Assembly: GCA_029937655.1 (NCBI GenBank)
Contig: JAPYPK010000068.1
Span: 1 to 7,362 of the forward strand
Direction of reading: 5' to 3'
DNA: 7,362 nucleotides
Source of the DNA: Nitrospinaceae bacterium
Lineage (GTDB): Bacteria > Nitrospinota > Nitrospinia > Nitrospinales > VA-1
Shown: piece by piece, positions 1 through 6,609 of the stretch
How positions within the stretch are numbered: the first letter of the stretch is position 1
How the letters are laid out: each line of letters begins with the position of its first letter
Position numbers and translations under genes: made by a program
The notes under the pieces: generated by a model
Database searches by the model: none
The model's input: only the letters and a program-made list of their open reading frames with translations
What the model was told of the DNA's origin: nothing

Positions 1-1713
1 AAGCCTCAGCCAAGTTCTCTTGAAGGTGATGTCATATATATTCCCGCTGGTTATTTTTTTTTCGGAACCAATAAAAAAGACACATCTGGAGAAGCCCTCT
101 CTTTTGGACTACCAAAGCCGTGGCACGTCGACGAGGGACCGGAGCAAAATATTTTTCTTAAGTCATTCTACATTGATCGCTATGAGGTAACCAATCTTCG
201 ATACAAAGTTTACATTGATGACTTAAATGCAGTACCGCCAAAACACTGGGAAAACAATGAATTTTCCAATGGCCAAGGAAATTTCCCCGTTGTAAACGTT
301 ACATGGTACGACTCTTTTAATTTTTGCCAATGGGCAGAAAAAAAATTACCTTCTGAAAAACAATGGGAAAAAGCTGCTCGGGGTAAAGTAGGAAATGAGT
401 ACCCTTGGGGGAAGGAATTTCACTTAGGTTACGCTAACCTATCAACTAAACCAGGAGGCAGAAACCCCATTACTCAAGTGGGATCCTATCCAAGAGGTGC
501 AACACCCCTTGGTGTCCATGATTTAGTTGGAAATGTTTGGGAGTGGGTAGATGATGACTACTCTCCATATAAAGGAAGTACTTATCAAAGTAAATACTTT
601 GGTGACGATCTTAAAGTTTTGCGGGGACAATCTGCTAAAGATATAGGACATTTCTCAGGGACTACCTATTTATCTGCCCTAAAAATGTTTGCCCGAAGTG
701 GATACCGGGAATCTTCTTATCCAGATCAACCTGCACTAGATGTTGGGTTTCGTTGCGCAAGCGAAAAGATACCTAAAGCAATGAAACTTGCTAATTTATC
801 CGCCTCAACTCAGGCGAAAAATTTAATAAAATCTTCCTTAATCGATAAAACTGTAACTTCAAACACCGCGCTGTCATCAAATAACAAAAAAGTAGGACTG
901 CAGTCTAATCCATTTGAAGTTAAATCTAATCTGCCGTCATCAGGAATGCTCGTTTTAATTTTTCTGGCATTTACCGCAGGCGTGTTTAGCTTTCTTTCAC
1001 CATGCACCCTACCTATTCTACCTGCTTATTTTGCTATTACTGCGCAAGCTGACCGAGCACGCATGGGATTTATGTCGGTCGCTTTTTTTCTAGGCCTAGC
1101 ATCTTTATTTGTGGGCATGGGCGCCTCGGCAAGTTATTTCGGTAGTCTATTGCGAGAGTATATGTTTTCACTAACAACAACTGGAGGTGTTGTTGTCGTG
1201 GTTTTTGGCATTATGACTCTTTTTGGAAAAGGATTTTCTGGGGCCGGTTTTCAAGGACGCCCCGCATCTACTTTCATTGGTTTTTTTCTTTTCGGGGCTA
1301 CTTTTGCTTTAGGCTGGACCCCATGTGTAGGTCCTATTCTTTCAGGAATTCTTATTCTAGCCGCATCGGATAAAACGATCTTTCAGGGAATGACCCTTCT
1401 GTTTTTCTACGCTGTTGGTTTAGGACTTCCATTGATTTTGATTGCAACACTATGCGGCAATTTACCAAAGGATGGATTGTTTTGGAAAGTATTACGAGGT
1501 AAGGGTTGGAATCTGACCCTAGTAGGGCATTCAGTATCTTTACATTCCACTAATATATTTAGCGGGCTACTCTTAATCATTCTTGGTATTGCCCTAACGA
1601 TGGGGTATATCACCTATATAAACAGCCTCATTCCTATTGAAATTCAGATCTGGTTTAGCCAGATTGAAGAAACCTTTCTTCACCTATTCACGGCAAAGGG
1701 GCCGAGTTTTTGA
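1..1713 (+). CDS. FGE-like (SUMF1/PF03781-type) domain fused to CcdA/DsbD-type transmembrane electron transporter, 5' partial
   Basis: The frame is open from base 1, so the start lies outside the window; 570 residues are visible. Residues about 10-254 form an FGE/SUMF1-fold domain: IPAGYFFFGT (14-23), YIDRYEVTN (57-65), LPSEKQWEKAARG (116-128), GNVWEWVDD (177-185) and GFRCA (249-253). A Ser/Asn/Lys-rich linker (about 255-312) leads to a hydrophobic region of about six membrane segments (313-545). That region carries both CcdA/DsbD signatures: FLSPCTLP with Cys335 and GWTPCVGP with Cys442. In that family the two membrane cysteines pass electrons from cytoplasmic thioredoxin to periplasmic partners. 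By DsbD topology the FGE-like part should be periplasmic (inference). No C-terminal thioredoxin domain follows. The SUMF1 catalytic cysteine pair, expected just before ARSGYRESS (231-239), is absent, so sulfatase activation is unlikely. Each domain assignment is firm; the physiological partner is unknown. Confidence 0.85.
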   Translation, partial: KPQPSSLEGDVIYIPAGYFFFGTNKKDTSGEALSFGLPKPWHVDEGPEQNIFLKSFYIDRYEVTNLRYKVYIDDLNAVPPKHWENNEFSNGQGNFPVVNVTWYDSFNFCQWAEKKLPSEKQWEKAARGKVGNEYPWGKEFHLGYANLSTKPGGRNPITQVGSYPRGATPLGVHDLVGNVWEWVDDDYSPYKGSTYQSKYFGDDLKVLRGQSAKDIGHFSGTTYLSALKMFARSGYRESSYPDQPALDVGFRCASEKIPKAMKLANLSASTQAKNLIKSSLIDKTVTSNTALSSNNKKVGLQSNPFEVKSNLPSSGMLVLIFLAFTAGVFSFLSPCTLPILPAYFAITAQADRARMGFMSVAFFLGLASLFVGMGASASYFGSLLREYMFSLTTTGGVVVVVFGIMTLFGKGFSGAGFQGRPASTFIGFFLFGATFALGWTPCVGPILSGILILAASDKTIFQGMTLLFFYAVGLGLPLILIATLCGNLPKDGLFWKVLRGKGWNLTLVGHSVSLHSTNIFSGLLLIILGIALTMGYITYINSLIPIEIQIWFSQIEETFLHLFTAKGPSF

Positions 1714-1814
1714 TTTGACTGCACTCCAATTACCCTTCTAATCCTTGGAAATGACCTAAAGTATGTTTTAAGCTTTTCCGATACTTAGAGGTAATAACTA
1801 CTAAAGGTCAAAAG

Positions 1815-2291
1815 ATGAAGTATTATTTCTATTTTATAATTTCAATTTTCTTATTTTTTTCGGCTTGTTCGGGTGTAGATTCTCGAGTCAATAAAAGTTT
1901 TAAAAACACAGAAAACACTATCACTTTAAAAGATCTAACTGCGCGTGACTATCGAATGATGGATGCAGGGTCACAACTTGAGTCTGCTCTTGAAGACACC
2001 ATAGCACGCTCAATGTTTATCATTACCCATGAAAACCCTAAATACATCCTTAAATATAAGGTTTTGGACTATGATAAAGGTAGCCGTCTCGGTCGAATTT
2101 CTACCTTCGGAATTTCAAAGTCGGCTCATGCTAAATTAGAAGTTAAAGTTGCCCTCTACGACGAAGGCGAAAAAGTTGGGGCGTGGACTGTTGATGCATG
2201 GGTGAAAGGAGGACCTTTTGGCGGGAGTCCAGCAAGCCTATTCCAAAAGGCTGCTGATGAGATCATGAATCATCTCCGCGGAGACTTTTAA
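1815..2291 (+). CDS. small lipoprotein, DUF4410-like
   Basis: A 158-residue product with a short hydrophobic signal (about residues 3-17) ending in FSAC, a near-lipobox with Phe instead of Leu at -3. Cys18 would be the lipidated residue, so an envelope lipoprotein is likely. The body reads ILKYKVLDYDKGSRLGR (about 77-93), then a Gly/Ser stretch, alternating-hydrophobic strands and GGPFGGSP before a C-terminal helix. This pattern of a strand with a DYDxGSR motif, a glycine-rich turn and AADEIMNHL resembles DUF4410 proteins, which have no established biochemical role. The family call comes from pattern memory and is moderate. The ATG is supported by AAAGG at 1803-1807, 7 nt upstream. It lies 101 bp after the FGE-like/CcdA gene on the same strand and could be co-transcribed or independent. 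It converges on the minus-strand operon with a 37-bp gap. Confidence 0.8.
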   Translation: MKYYFYFIISIFLFFSACSGVDSRVNKSFKNTENTITLKDLTARDYRMMDAGSQLESALEDTIARSMFIITHENPKYILKYKVLDYDKGSRLGRISTFGISKSAHAKLEVKVALYDEGEKVGAWTVDAWVKGGPFGGSPASLFQKAADEIMNHLRGDF

Positions 2292-2328
2292 AGTATCCTT
2301 TACCTGTTAATTCTTTCATATACTCCCT

Positions 2329-3054
2329 CTACCTACAGTCTACTGAGCAAGCGCATCGAAACCCAATAAAATTAAAATGTGCTGTTGGCTCCATCTTATT
2401 TCGGAAATAAGTTGGTGTGAACTTAATCGCCGTATGTGTTTGAGTAAGTCCTCCGCGAATAACCTTATAACGTTTACTATCAGCTTTAGGAGTTTTGTCA
2501 GATATATACCAATCTGAAACCCACTCCCAAACGTTATGCCCCATTCCATACACACCGTATGGACTAACCCACTCCTCTCTAGAGTCTACCGCCTCTGGCA
2601 AAAACCCAGAAAACCCATTATTCGGATGTTCATGGTATATTTTCCAGGGCCACTTCCTCCCGTCTGGACCGCGAGCAGATTTTTCCCACTCGGCTTCAGT
2701 GGGAAGTCGCCTACCATTCCACTTGCAATATCCTTGTGCCTGTTCAAAAGTTACCATTGAAACTGGGAACCGAGCCTTTTGAGGGTGAAAGCTATAATCC
2801 GGGTTAAAGATACTAAACTGTCCCCGGGTCACTTCAAATCGATCAATGAGAAATGCCTCCATATTAATGACTTTCCCCTTTTCGGTGTCAGGGTAATCCG
2901 AGTGGCCCATAATAAAATCCCCGTCTGGGATATAAACCATACCCTCTGGGACGGTAATTCCTATAGGTATATTTACCTCTATTTGATCAACCTCATCTTT
3001 ATTACACGTAAAAATAAACAGAAGAGAAAAAACTACGAACAGGAAGCGTCTCAT
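2329..3054 (-). CDS. FGE-like (SUMF1-fold) lipoprotein coupled to the molybdoenzyme gene
   Basis: A 241-residue protein. The N-terminus MRRFLFVVFSLLFIFTC is a signal ending in a weak lipobox (IFTC; Cys17), so it is probably an exported lipoprotein. The rest is one FGE-sulfatase-type domain: EGMVYIPDGDFIMG (37-50), FLIDRFEVTRGQF (68-80), RRLPTEAEWEKSARG (115-129), YGMGHNVWEWVSDWY (169-183) and GFRCA (231-235). True FGE has two active-site cysteines shortly before the GFRC motif; residues 202-230 contain none, so formylglycine formation is unlikely. The ATG overlaps the upstream molybdoenzyme stop in an ATGA arrangement and has no clear Shine-Dalgarno, which suggests translational coupling and a shared job such as an accessory or partner subunit (inference). 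It shares its fold with the FGE-like domain at window positions 1-760 but is clearly divergent from it. It is the last gene of the minus-strand run. Confidence 0.85.
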   Translation of the reverse strand: MRRFLFVVFSLLFIFTCNKDEVDQIEVNIPIGITVPEGMVYIPDGDFIMGHSDYPDTEKGKVINMEAFLIDRFEVTRGQFSIFNPDYSFHPQKARFPVSMVTFEQAQGYCKWNGRRLPTEAEWEKSARGPDGRKWPWKIYHEHPNNGFSGFLPEAVDSREEWVSPYGVYGMGHNVWEWVSDWYISDKTPKADSKRYKVIRGGLTQTHTAIKFTPTYFRNKMEPTAHFNFIGFRCACSVDCR

Positions 3055-3800
3055 AAAGGTCGTTTATCGAATGGGTGAAACACTTCGCCACCATTAATCG
3101 ACAAAGGTTTCTTTTTAAAATCTAGAGGGTGATCCGTCCCAGGTTGGATGGTACCGTCAACCGAATAAGGTCCGTGATTAGACCAATAATTACGTTTCCT
3201 TGAATCGGCAAACTCAATGCTAGTAATATACTTGATGTTTTTGTATCCGTATTTGAATGGAGCAATCAGTCGAAGAGGAAACCCATGGTCTTTACTCAAT
3301 GGCTTGTCATTCATGCGCAATACCATGAGAACGCGTGGTCGAACCAACTCTTTTAGAGTATAACTTTCGTAGTAAGAGTCTGCTGACTGAAAGTACACGT
3401 ATTTCGCATTAATATCGGGTTGGACGCGATCTATCACCTCTTGAAAACGAAATCCTTCCCACTGGGCAGTGGCTGACCAGCACTCAACACATTTCAGTCG
3501 TGAAATCTGAGAAGTTTTTTTCAACCCAAATAAATCTTCATATTCAAAGGTTATCGGATTTTTCACCATTCCCCGGACAGACAGACTCCACCCATTTACA
3601 TCAACTCCCATAAATGGATTAGCGCTACGAATAAAAAAACCAGGGCGGTCTCGATTCTGGACATACTGCTTAGGAATATTTTTGTCTCGTCGATAATCAG
3701 AAACACCAAATGCCTTTTTCGAAAAAAATGTAGACAGCGCGGACAAAGAAAATAGGCTTAAGAAAAATCGTCGGTTTAGTTTTTGGCCTAGAATTTTCAT
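3051..3800 (-). CDS. Tat-exported molybdopterin-dependent oxidoreductase, sulfite oxidase family (MsrP/YedY-like)
   Basis: A 249-residue protein. NRRFFL (residues 9-14) followed by a hydrophobic stretch and Ala-Phe-Gly near 30-32 is a twin-arginine signal, as expected for a folded, cofactor-loaded periplasmic enzyme. The catalytic domain shows VRGMVKNPITFEYEDL (75-90), the molybdenum-ligand motif LKCVECWSATAQWEGF (102-117; Cys104 is the expected ligand), HGFPLRLIAPFKYGYKNIK (172-190) and a C-terminal GPYSVDGTIQPG (210-221). These mark the oxidoreductase molybdopterin-binding domain. Relatives include MsrP, which repairs periplasmic methionine sulfoxide, and sulfite dehydrogenases; the substrate here cannot be read from sequence. 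No MsrQ-like heme membrane partner is adjacent; the next gene is an FGE-like lipoprotein overlapping by 4 nt. It begins 48 bp after dapB. The ATG at 3800 lacks a good Shine-Dalgarno but places the Tat motif correctly. Confidence 0.88.
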   Translation of the reverse strand: MKILGQKLNRRFFLSLFSLSALSTFFSKKAFGVSDYRRDKNIPKQYVQNRDRPGFFIRSANPFMGVDVNGWSLSVRGMVKNPITFEYEDLFGLKKTSQISRLKCVECWSATAQWEGFRFQEVIDRVQPDINAKYVYFQSADSYYESYTLKELVRPRVLMVLRMNDKPLSKDHGFPLRLIAPFKYGYKNIKYITSIEFADSRKRNYWSNHGPYSVDGTIQPGTDHPLDFKKKPLSINGGEVFHPFDKRPL

Positions 3801-3848
3801 GTAACGACTTACACAAAGATTTTTCCGGGTGTAAGAGCCGTGATTATT

Positions 3849-4649
3849 TTAACGAAGTCCCAACACATCCTGCATGTCGTAAAGCCCCGGCAACTGACTG
3901 ACAAGCCATTTTGCAGCACGTATAGAACCTCGAGCAAACGTCTCCCGACTTTGCGCCCGATGAAATAACTCGATGGTTTCCCCCATACCTCCGTACAACA
4001 CTCTATGTTCACCCACAATATCACCGGCACGGACTGTATGTATGCCAATTTCTTTAGGCCTCCGCTCTGCCATTCCTTTTCTCCCATACACACCCACCTT
4101 ATTTATATCACGGTCGAGTGAGTCGGCTATAATTTCTGAAAGACGCACCGCAGTACCGCTAGGGGCATCTTTTTTAAACTTGTGATGCGCCTCGACAATC
4201 TCTACATCGTAAGCGTCACCTAAAGTTTTCGAAACATCCTCTGCAATCTTAAATAAAACATTAACACCGACACTCATATTCGGCGCAAAAACACATCGAA
4301 TTTTTTCCGCTGCTTGACTAATGATTTCTTTTTGTTCTGCGGAAAATCCAGTAGTGCCTATTACTATTGATTTCTCGTAACGCAGAGCTGCATCCAAAGT
4401 TTTAATGCTAGATTCTGGAGTGGTAAAATCAATGGCCACGTCACAGCCTGCCAGCGCGCCTTCAACACTTTCTACGACAGAAATTTCTTTTTTCCCTATC
4501 CCTGCAAGCTCTCCTAAATCACTTCCGATAGAGGGGTGCCCAGCATGTTCTGTTCCACCTGAGACACTAACCCCTTGCGTATCCTCAACGCATGCAACGA
4601 TGGTTTTCCCCATTCTTCCCCCGGCACCTATTACGACTACTTTAATCAA
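3849..4649 (-). CDS. dapB: 4-hydroxy-tetrahydrodipicolinate reductase
   Basis: DapB reduces the DapA product with NAD(P)H to tetrahydrodipicolinate, in the cytoplasm, in the DAP/lysine pathway. The 266 residues match the family's usual length. Visible motifs: dinucleotide-binding GAGGRMG (8-14), DFTTPES (74-80), IGTTGF (97-102), PNMSVGVN (123-130) and the catalytic/substrate motif EAHHKFKKDAPSGTA (153-167), with His155/His156 and Lys159. The C-terminal FARGSIRAAKWL (238-249) is also typical. The start is TTG: AAGGAG at 4660-4655 lies 5 nt upstream and the product begins MIKVVVIGAGG, the normal DapB N-terminus. It is 65 bp downstream of dapA and 48 bp upstream of the molybdoenzyme gene, all in one direction, so co-transcription is likely. 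Confidence 0.97.
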   Translation of the reverse strand: MIKVVVIGAGGRMGKTIVACVEDTQGVSVSGGTEHAGHPSIGSDLGELAGIGKKEISVVESVEGALAGCDVAIDFTTPESSIKTLDAALRYEKSIVIGTTGFSAEQKEIISQAAEKIRCVFAPNMSVGVNVLFKIAEDVSKTLGDAYDVEIVEAHHKFKKDAPSGTAVRLSEIIADSLDRDINKVGVYGRKGMAERRPKEIGIHTVRAGDIVGEHRVLYGGMGETIELFHRAQSRETFARGSIRAAKWLVSQLPGLYDMQDVLGLR

Positions 4650-4666
4650 AGTCTCTCCTTATGCTA

Positions 4667-4696
4667 TGTATAGTAAACAAGCATTTTTATTGCTAA
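4667..4696 (-). promoter_or_regulatory. weak candidate internal promoter ahead of dapB
   Basis: In the AT-rich dapA-dapB gap, the minus strand has TTAGCA (4696-4691) and TATACA (4672-4667) separated by 18 nt. Each matches four of six consensus positions. Initiation would fall just before the AAGGAG Shine-Dalgarno of dapB. In DNA this AT-rich such matches arise easily by chance, so this is only a candidate. Confidence 0.18.
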
Positions 4697-4714
4697 TAAT
4701 ATTTTTATAATTTT

Positions 4715-5596
4715 TTATTTAATGACCGGTAATCCGTGAGAAGCCATAACTTTTTTAAGTTTTTCTAAGTGATCGCTAGAAAGGCTAACCAAGGGTTCCC
4801 TTAGTTCACTTCCTATTTTCCCCATAAGATGAAGCGCAGCCTTGACAGGCACTGGGTTAGTGTCAATAAATAAAGTTTCATTTATATCCATTAATTCATA
4901 ATGAAGAGATCGTGCGTCTTTAATATTTCCATTGGCAACAGCCTTACACATTGCAACAACCTTAATTGGCAGAATATTTGCGGTTACAGAAATCACGCCC
5001 TTACCACCAATGGCAAGGATGGGCCACAGCAAAGGATCGTCTCCAGAAAGAACCGTAAAATCTTTTCCACAATCATTTATAATCTTACTAATCGCCTGAA
5101 GTGATCCCGAGGCCTCCTTGACACCAACAATATTTTTATTTTTTGCCAAACGAACCACGGTTTCAGGGTCCATGTTGACCGAGGTTCGACTCGGAACATT
5201 GTAAAGAATAATTGGGAGATCAACATTCCCTGCGATAGATGAAAAATGTTGATACAAGCCTTCCTGGTTTGGCTTATTATAATACGGTGTAATCTGAAGC
5301 AATCCATCTGCTCCTGCTTTCTCAGCACTTTGACTGAGCTCAATCGCTTCATGGGTTGAGTTAGAACCTGTTCCGGCAAGAACCGCAACTTTTCCTTTAC
5401 AAGCATCTACTGCAATTCGTATAACTTGATCATGTTCTTCGTGGTTTAAAGTAGCTGATTCGCCTGTGGTTCCACAGGGAACAATTCCGTCGACTCCTCC
5501 TGCAATCTGATAGTCAATCAATCCCCGCAAGGCTTCTTCATCAATATTTCCATTTTTAAACGGTGTAACAATAGCAACAAAGGCCCCTTCAAACAT
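4715..5596 (-). CDS. dapA: 4-hydroxy-tetrahydrodipicolinate synthase
   Basis: DapA condenses pyruvate with aspartate semialdehyde through a Schiff base, the committed step toward DAP and lysine. The 293 residues are full length for this TIM-barrel family. The E. coli active-site residues can be placed with a shift of one: Thr43/Thr44 in GTTGES, Tyr106 in TPYYNKP, Tyr132 and Arg137 in LYNVPSR, and the Schiff-base lysine Lys160 in GVKEASG. The start ATG is preceded by GGAGGA (5608-5603) at 6 nt, a strong Shine-Dalgarno. It sits 85 bp downstream of dapF and 65 bp upstream of dapB, consistent with a dapF-dapA-dapB operon. Whether it is inhibited by lysine cannot be read from what is seen here. 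Confidence 0.97.
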   Translation of the reverse strand: MFEGAFVAIVTPFKNGNIDEEALRGLIDYQIAGGVDGIVPCGTTGESATLNHEEHDQVIRIAVDACKGKVAVLAGTGSNSTHEAIELSQSAEKAGADGLLQITPYYNKPNQEGLYQHFSSIAGNVDLPIILYNVPSRTSVNMDPETVVRLAKNKNIVGVKEASGSLQAISKIINDCGKDFTVLSGDDPLLWPILAIGGKGVISVTANILPIKVVAMCKAVANGNIKDARSLHYELMDINETLFIDTNPVPVKAALHLMGKIGSELREPLVSLSSDHLEKLKKVMASHGLPVIK

Positions 5597-5681
5597 TGCT
5601 AATCCTCCGACTGCGCCCTGCTCAATTAATAAAATGTCTCACGTAAACTCTGCACAACAATTTTGTCAGTTCTAGAATTCA

Positions 5682-6500
5682 TTATATTTCGATGAGTGTT
5701 CCTTCGAAAACAAATTTTGCGGACCCCTCTAGAAAAACCTCCCCAAAGCTATCACTTCCATCGATCACTTCAAAATCAACCGTCAAAAATTCTCCACCCT
5801 GAGTTTGAACTCGAATAGGCGGTTCAACCATTCCAGCTTGACTGGCCAATAGCGCAGAGGCAACTACTCCCGTCCCACATGCAAGTGTCTCATCCTCTAC
5901 ACCGCGCTCGTAAGTACGTACTCGAAGCTCGTTCTCTCCTTGTTTCTGGACGAAGTCAACGTTTGTTCCCGCTGGAGAAAACCTTGGATGCAACCTGATG
6001 TCTCTCCCAATCCCACAAACATCCTCATTCATTATATCTTCAGTATAAACTATAGTATGCGGTACGCCCGTATTAAGGCAGTCAACCCTAAACGTTTTTT
6101 CATTTAGAATTATATCGAGGTTTCTTTGCAGGTTCTCGGGACTAGTCAGTTTAATACGAACATTACTTTCCTTAACCTCTGCCTTTATAATCCCAGCAGT
6201 GGTTTCAAAAGACATTTTTTCAGGAGCGATGTTCTTTTCATAAGCGTACCTGGCAACACAACGTCCACCATTCCCACACATTTCAGCGGAACTGCCATCA
6301 CCGTTATAAAAATCCCACTTGAAGTCGAATTTTTCAGAGTTTTCAACGAAAATCACTCCATCAGCACCCACAGAGATCTTGGGAATACAAATTTTACTTA
6401 CAAAGTCACGTTTGGCAGAAGCTTCGATTACTAATTCTCGATTATCTATAATTATAAAATCATTACCACTACCACTCATTTTTGTAAAAACAATACTCAC
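5682..6500 (-). CDS. dapF: diaminopimelate epimerase
   Basis: DapF is a cofactor-independent epimerase that converts LL-DAP to meso-DAP for peptidoglycan and lysine. The 272 residues are normal length with the two-lobed pattern of the family. The N-terminal motif is KMSGSGNDFIIID (7-19). The catalytic cysteine pair is Cys75 in EMCGNGGRC and Cys208 in LACGTGV. GADGVIF (45-51), NTGVPH (143-148), RFSPAGTNVDF (173-183) and YERGVEDETLACG (197-209) are also recognisable. The start is GTG at 6500: AGGAT lies about 7 nt upstream and the product begins as DapF proteins normally do; starting at the internal Met8 would clip the first strand. It is the first gene of the minus-strand run and begins 64 bp from the tRNA-Arg remnant, so any native promoter must lie in that short gap or in the DNA beyond the remnant. 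Confidence 0.97.
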   Translation of the reverse strand: MSIVFTKMSGSGNDFIIIDNRELVIEASAKRDFVSKICIPKISVGADGVIFVENSEKFDFKWDFYNGDGSSAEMCGNGGRCVARYAYEKNIAPEKMSFETTAGIIKAEVKESNVRIKLTSPENLQRNLDIILNEKTFRVDCLNTGVPHTIVYTEDIMNEDVCGIGRDIRLHPRFSPAGTNVDFVQKQGENELRVRTYERGVEDETLACGTGVVASALLASQAGMVEPPIRVQTQGGEFLTVDFEVIDGSDSFGEVFLEGSAKFVFEGTLIEI

Positions 6501-6564
6501 AATGAGATCCTATACTAAATAAAAAAATTACTAAGATGCAATCGAGGCGACTAATTATATTACT

Positions 6565-6609
6565 TGGCGCACCTAGCGGGATTCGAACCTGCGGCCTACG
6601 GGTTAGAAA
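6565..6609 (-). pseudogene. 3' fragment of tRNA-Arg(TCT), putative integrase attachment site
   Basis: Read on the minus strand, these 45 nt are exactly the 3' portion of a tRNA. They comprise the anticodon loop TTTCTAA (anticodon TCT at 6607-6605), 3' anticodon stem CCCGT, five-nt variable loop AGGCC, T-arm GCAGG-TTCGAAT-CCCGC, acceptor strand TAGGTGC, discriminator G and encoded CCA. The sequence before the anticodon loop reads AATAGA rather than the ACGGG needed to close the anticodon stem. No D-arm or GCACCTA acceptor strand lies upstream. The T-stem also has an A-C mismatch where tRNA-Arg usually pairs A with T, consistent with a remnant free to drift. A fragment from anticodon loop to CCA is the typical att core left at one end of an element integrated into a tRNA gene. 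By that model the intact tRNA lies beyond the far end of the island, outside the window. Fragment identity is firm; its origin by integration is inference. Confidence 0.8.

Noticed and set aside
1756..1788. Imperfect inverted repeat (AAGTAT at 1759-1764, ATACTT at 1781-1786) upstream of the DUF4410-like gene as an operator or terminator.
   Set aside because: The stem is six AT-rich pairs with a 16-nt loop, no T tract follows, and chance occurrence in this DNA is high.
2273..2294. The perfect 12-bp palindrome TCTCCGCGGAGA followed by cTTTTAAAGT at the end of the DUF4410-like gene could be a terminator.
   Set aside because: With a loop it leaves only a 4-bp stem, it lies inside the coding sequence, and the T run is four bases. 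This is too weak to call for either strand.
2329..2460. The FGE-fold C-terminus could be the variable region of a diversity-generating retroelement target.
   Set aside because: The 3' end of the gene is not rich in AAC/AAT codons, no near-repeat template is seen and no reverse transcriptase is present in the window.
3809..4093. A 94-residue minus-strand open frame inside dapB.
   Set aside because: It lies wholly in another frame of a clear dapB, has no recognisable motif and is best explained as a shadow.
5077..5406. A 109-residue minus-strand open frame inside dapA.
   Set aside because: It overlaps the conserved catalytic region of dapA in an alternative frame and shows no domain signature.
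6512..6541. TTGCAT and TAGTAT, 18 nt apart on the minus strand, as a promoter for dapF.
   Set aside because: The -35 matches only three of six positions and the implied transcript start falls inside or after the AGGAT ribosome-binding site.
6565..6609. The tRNA-like end could be the 3' end of a tmRNA.
   Set aside because: The anticodon loop, CCCGT stem and five-nt variable loop fit tRNA-Arg(TCT) position by position, and no tag-peptide or tmRNA-like sequence lies upstream.
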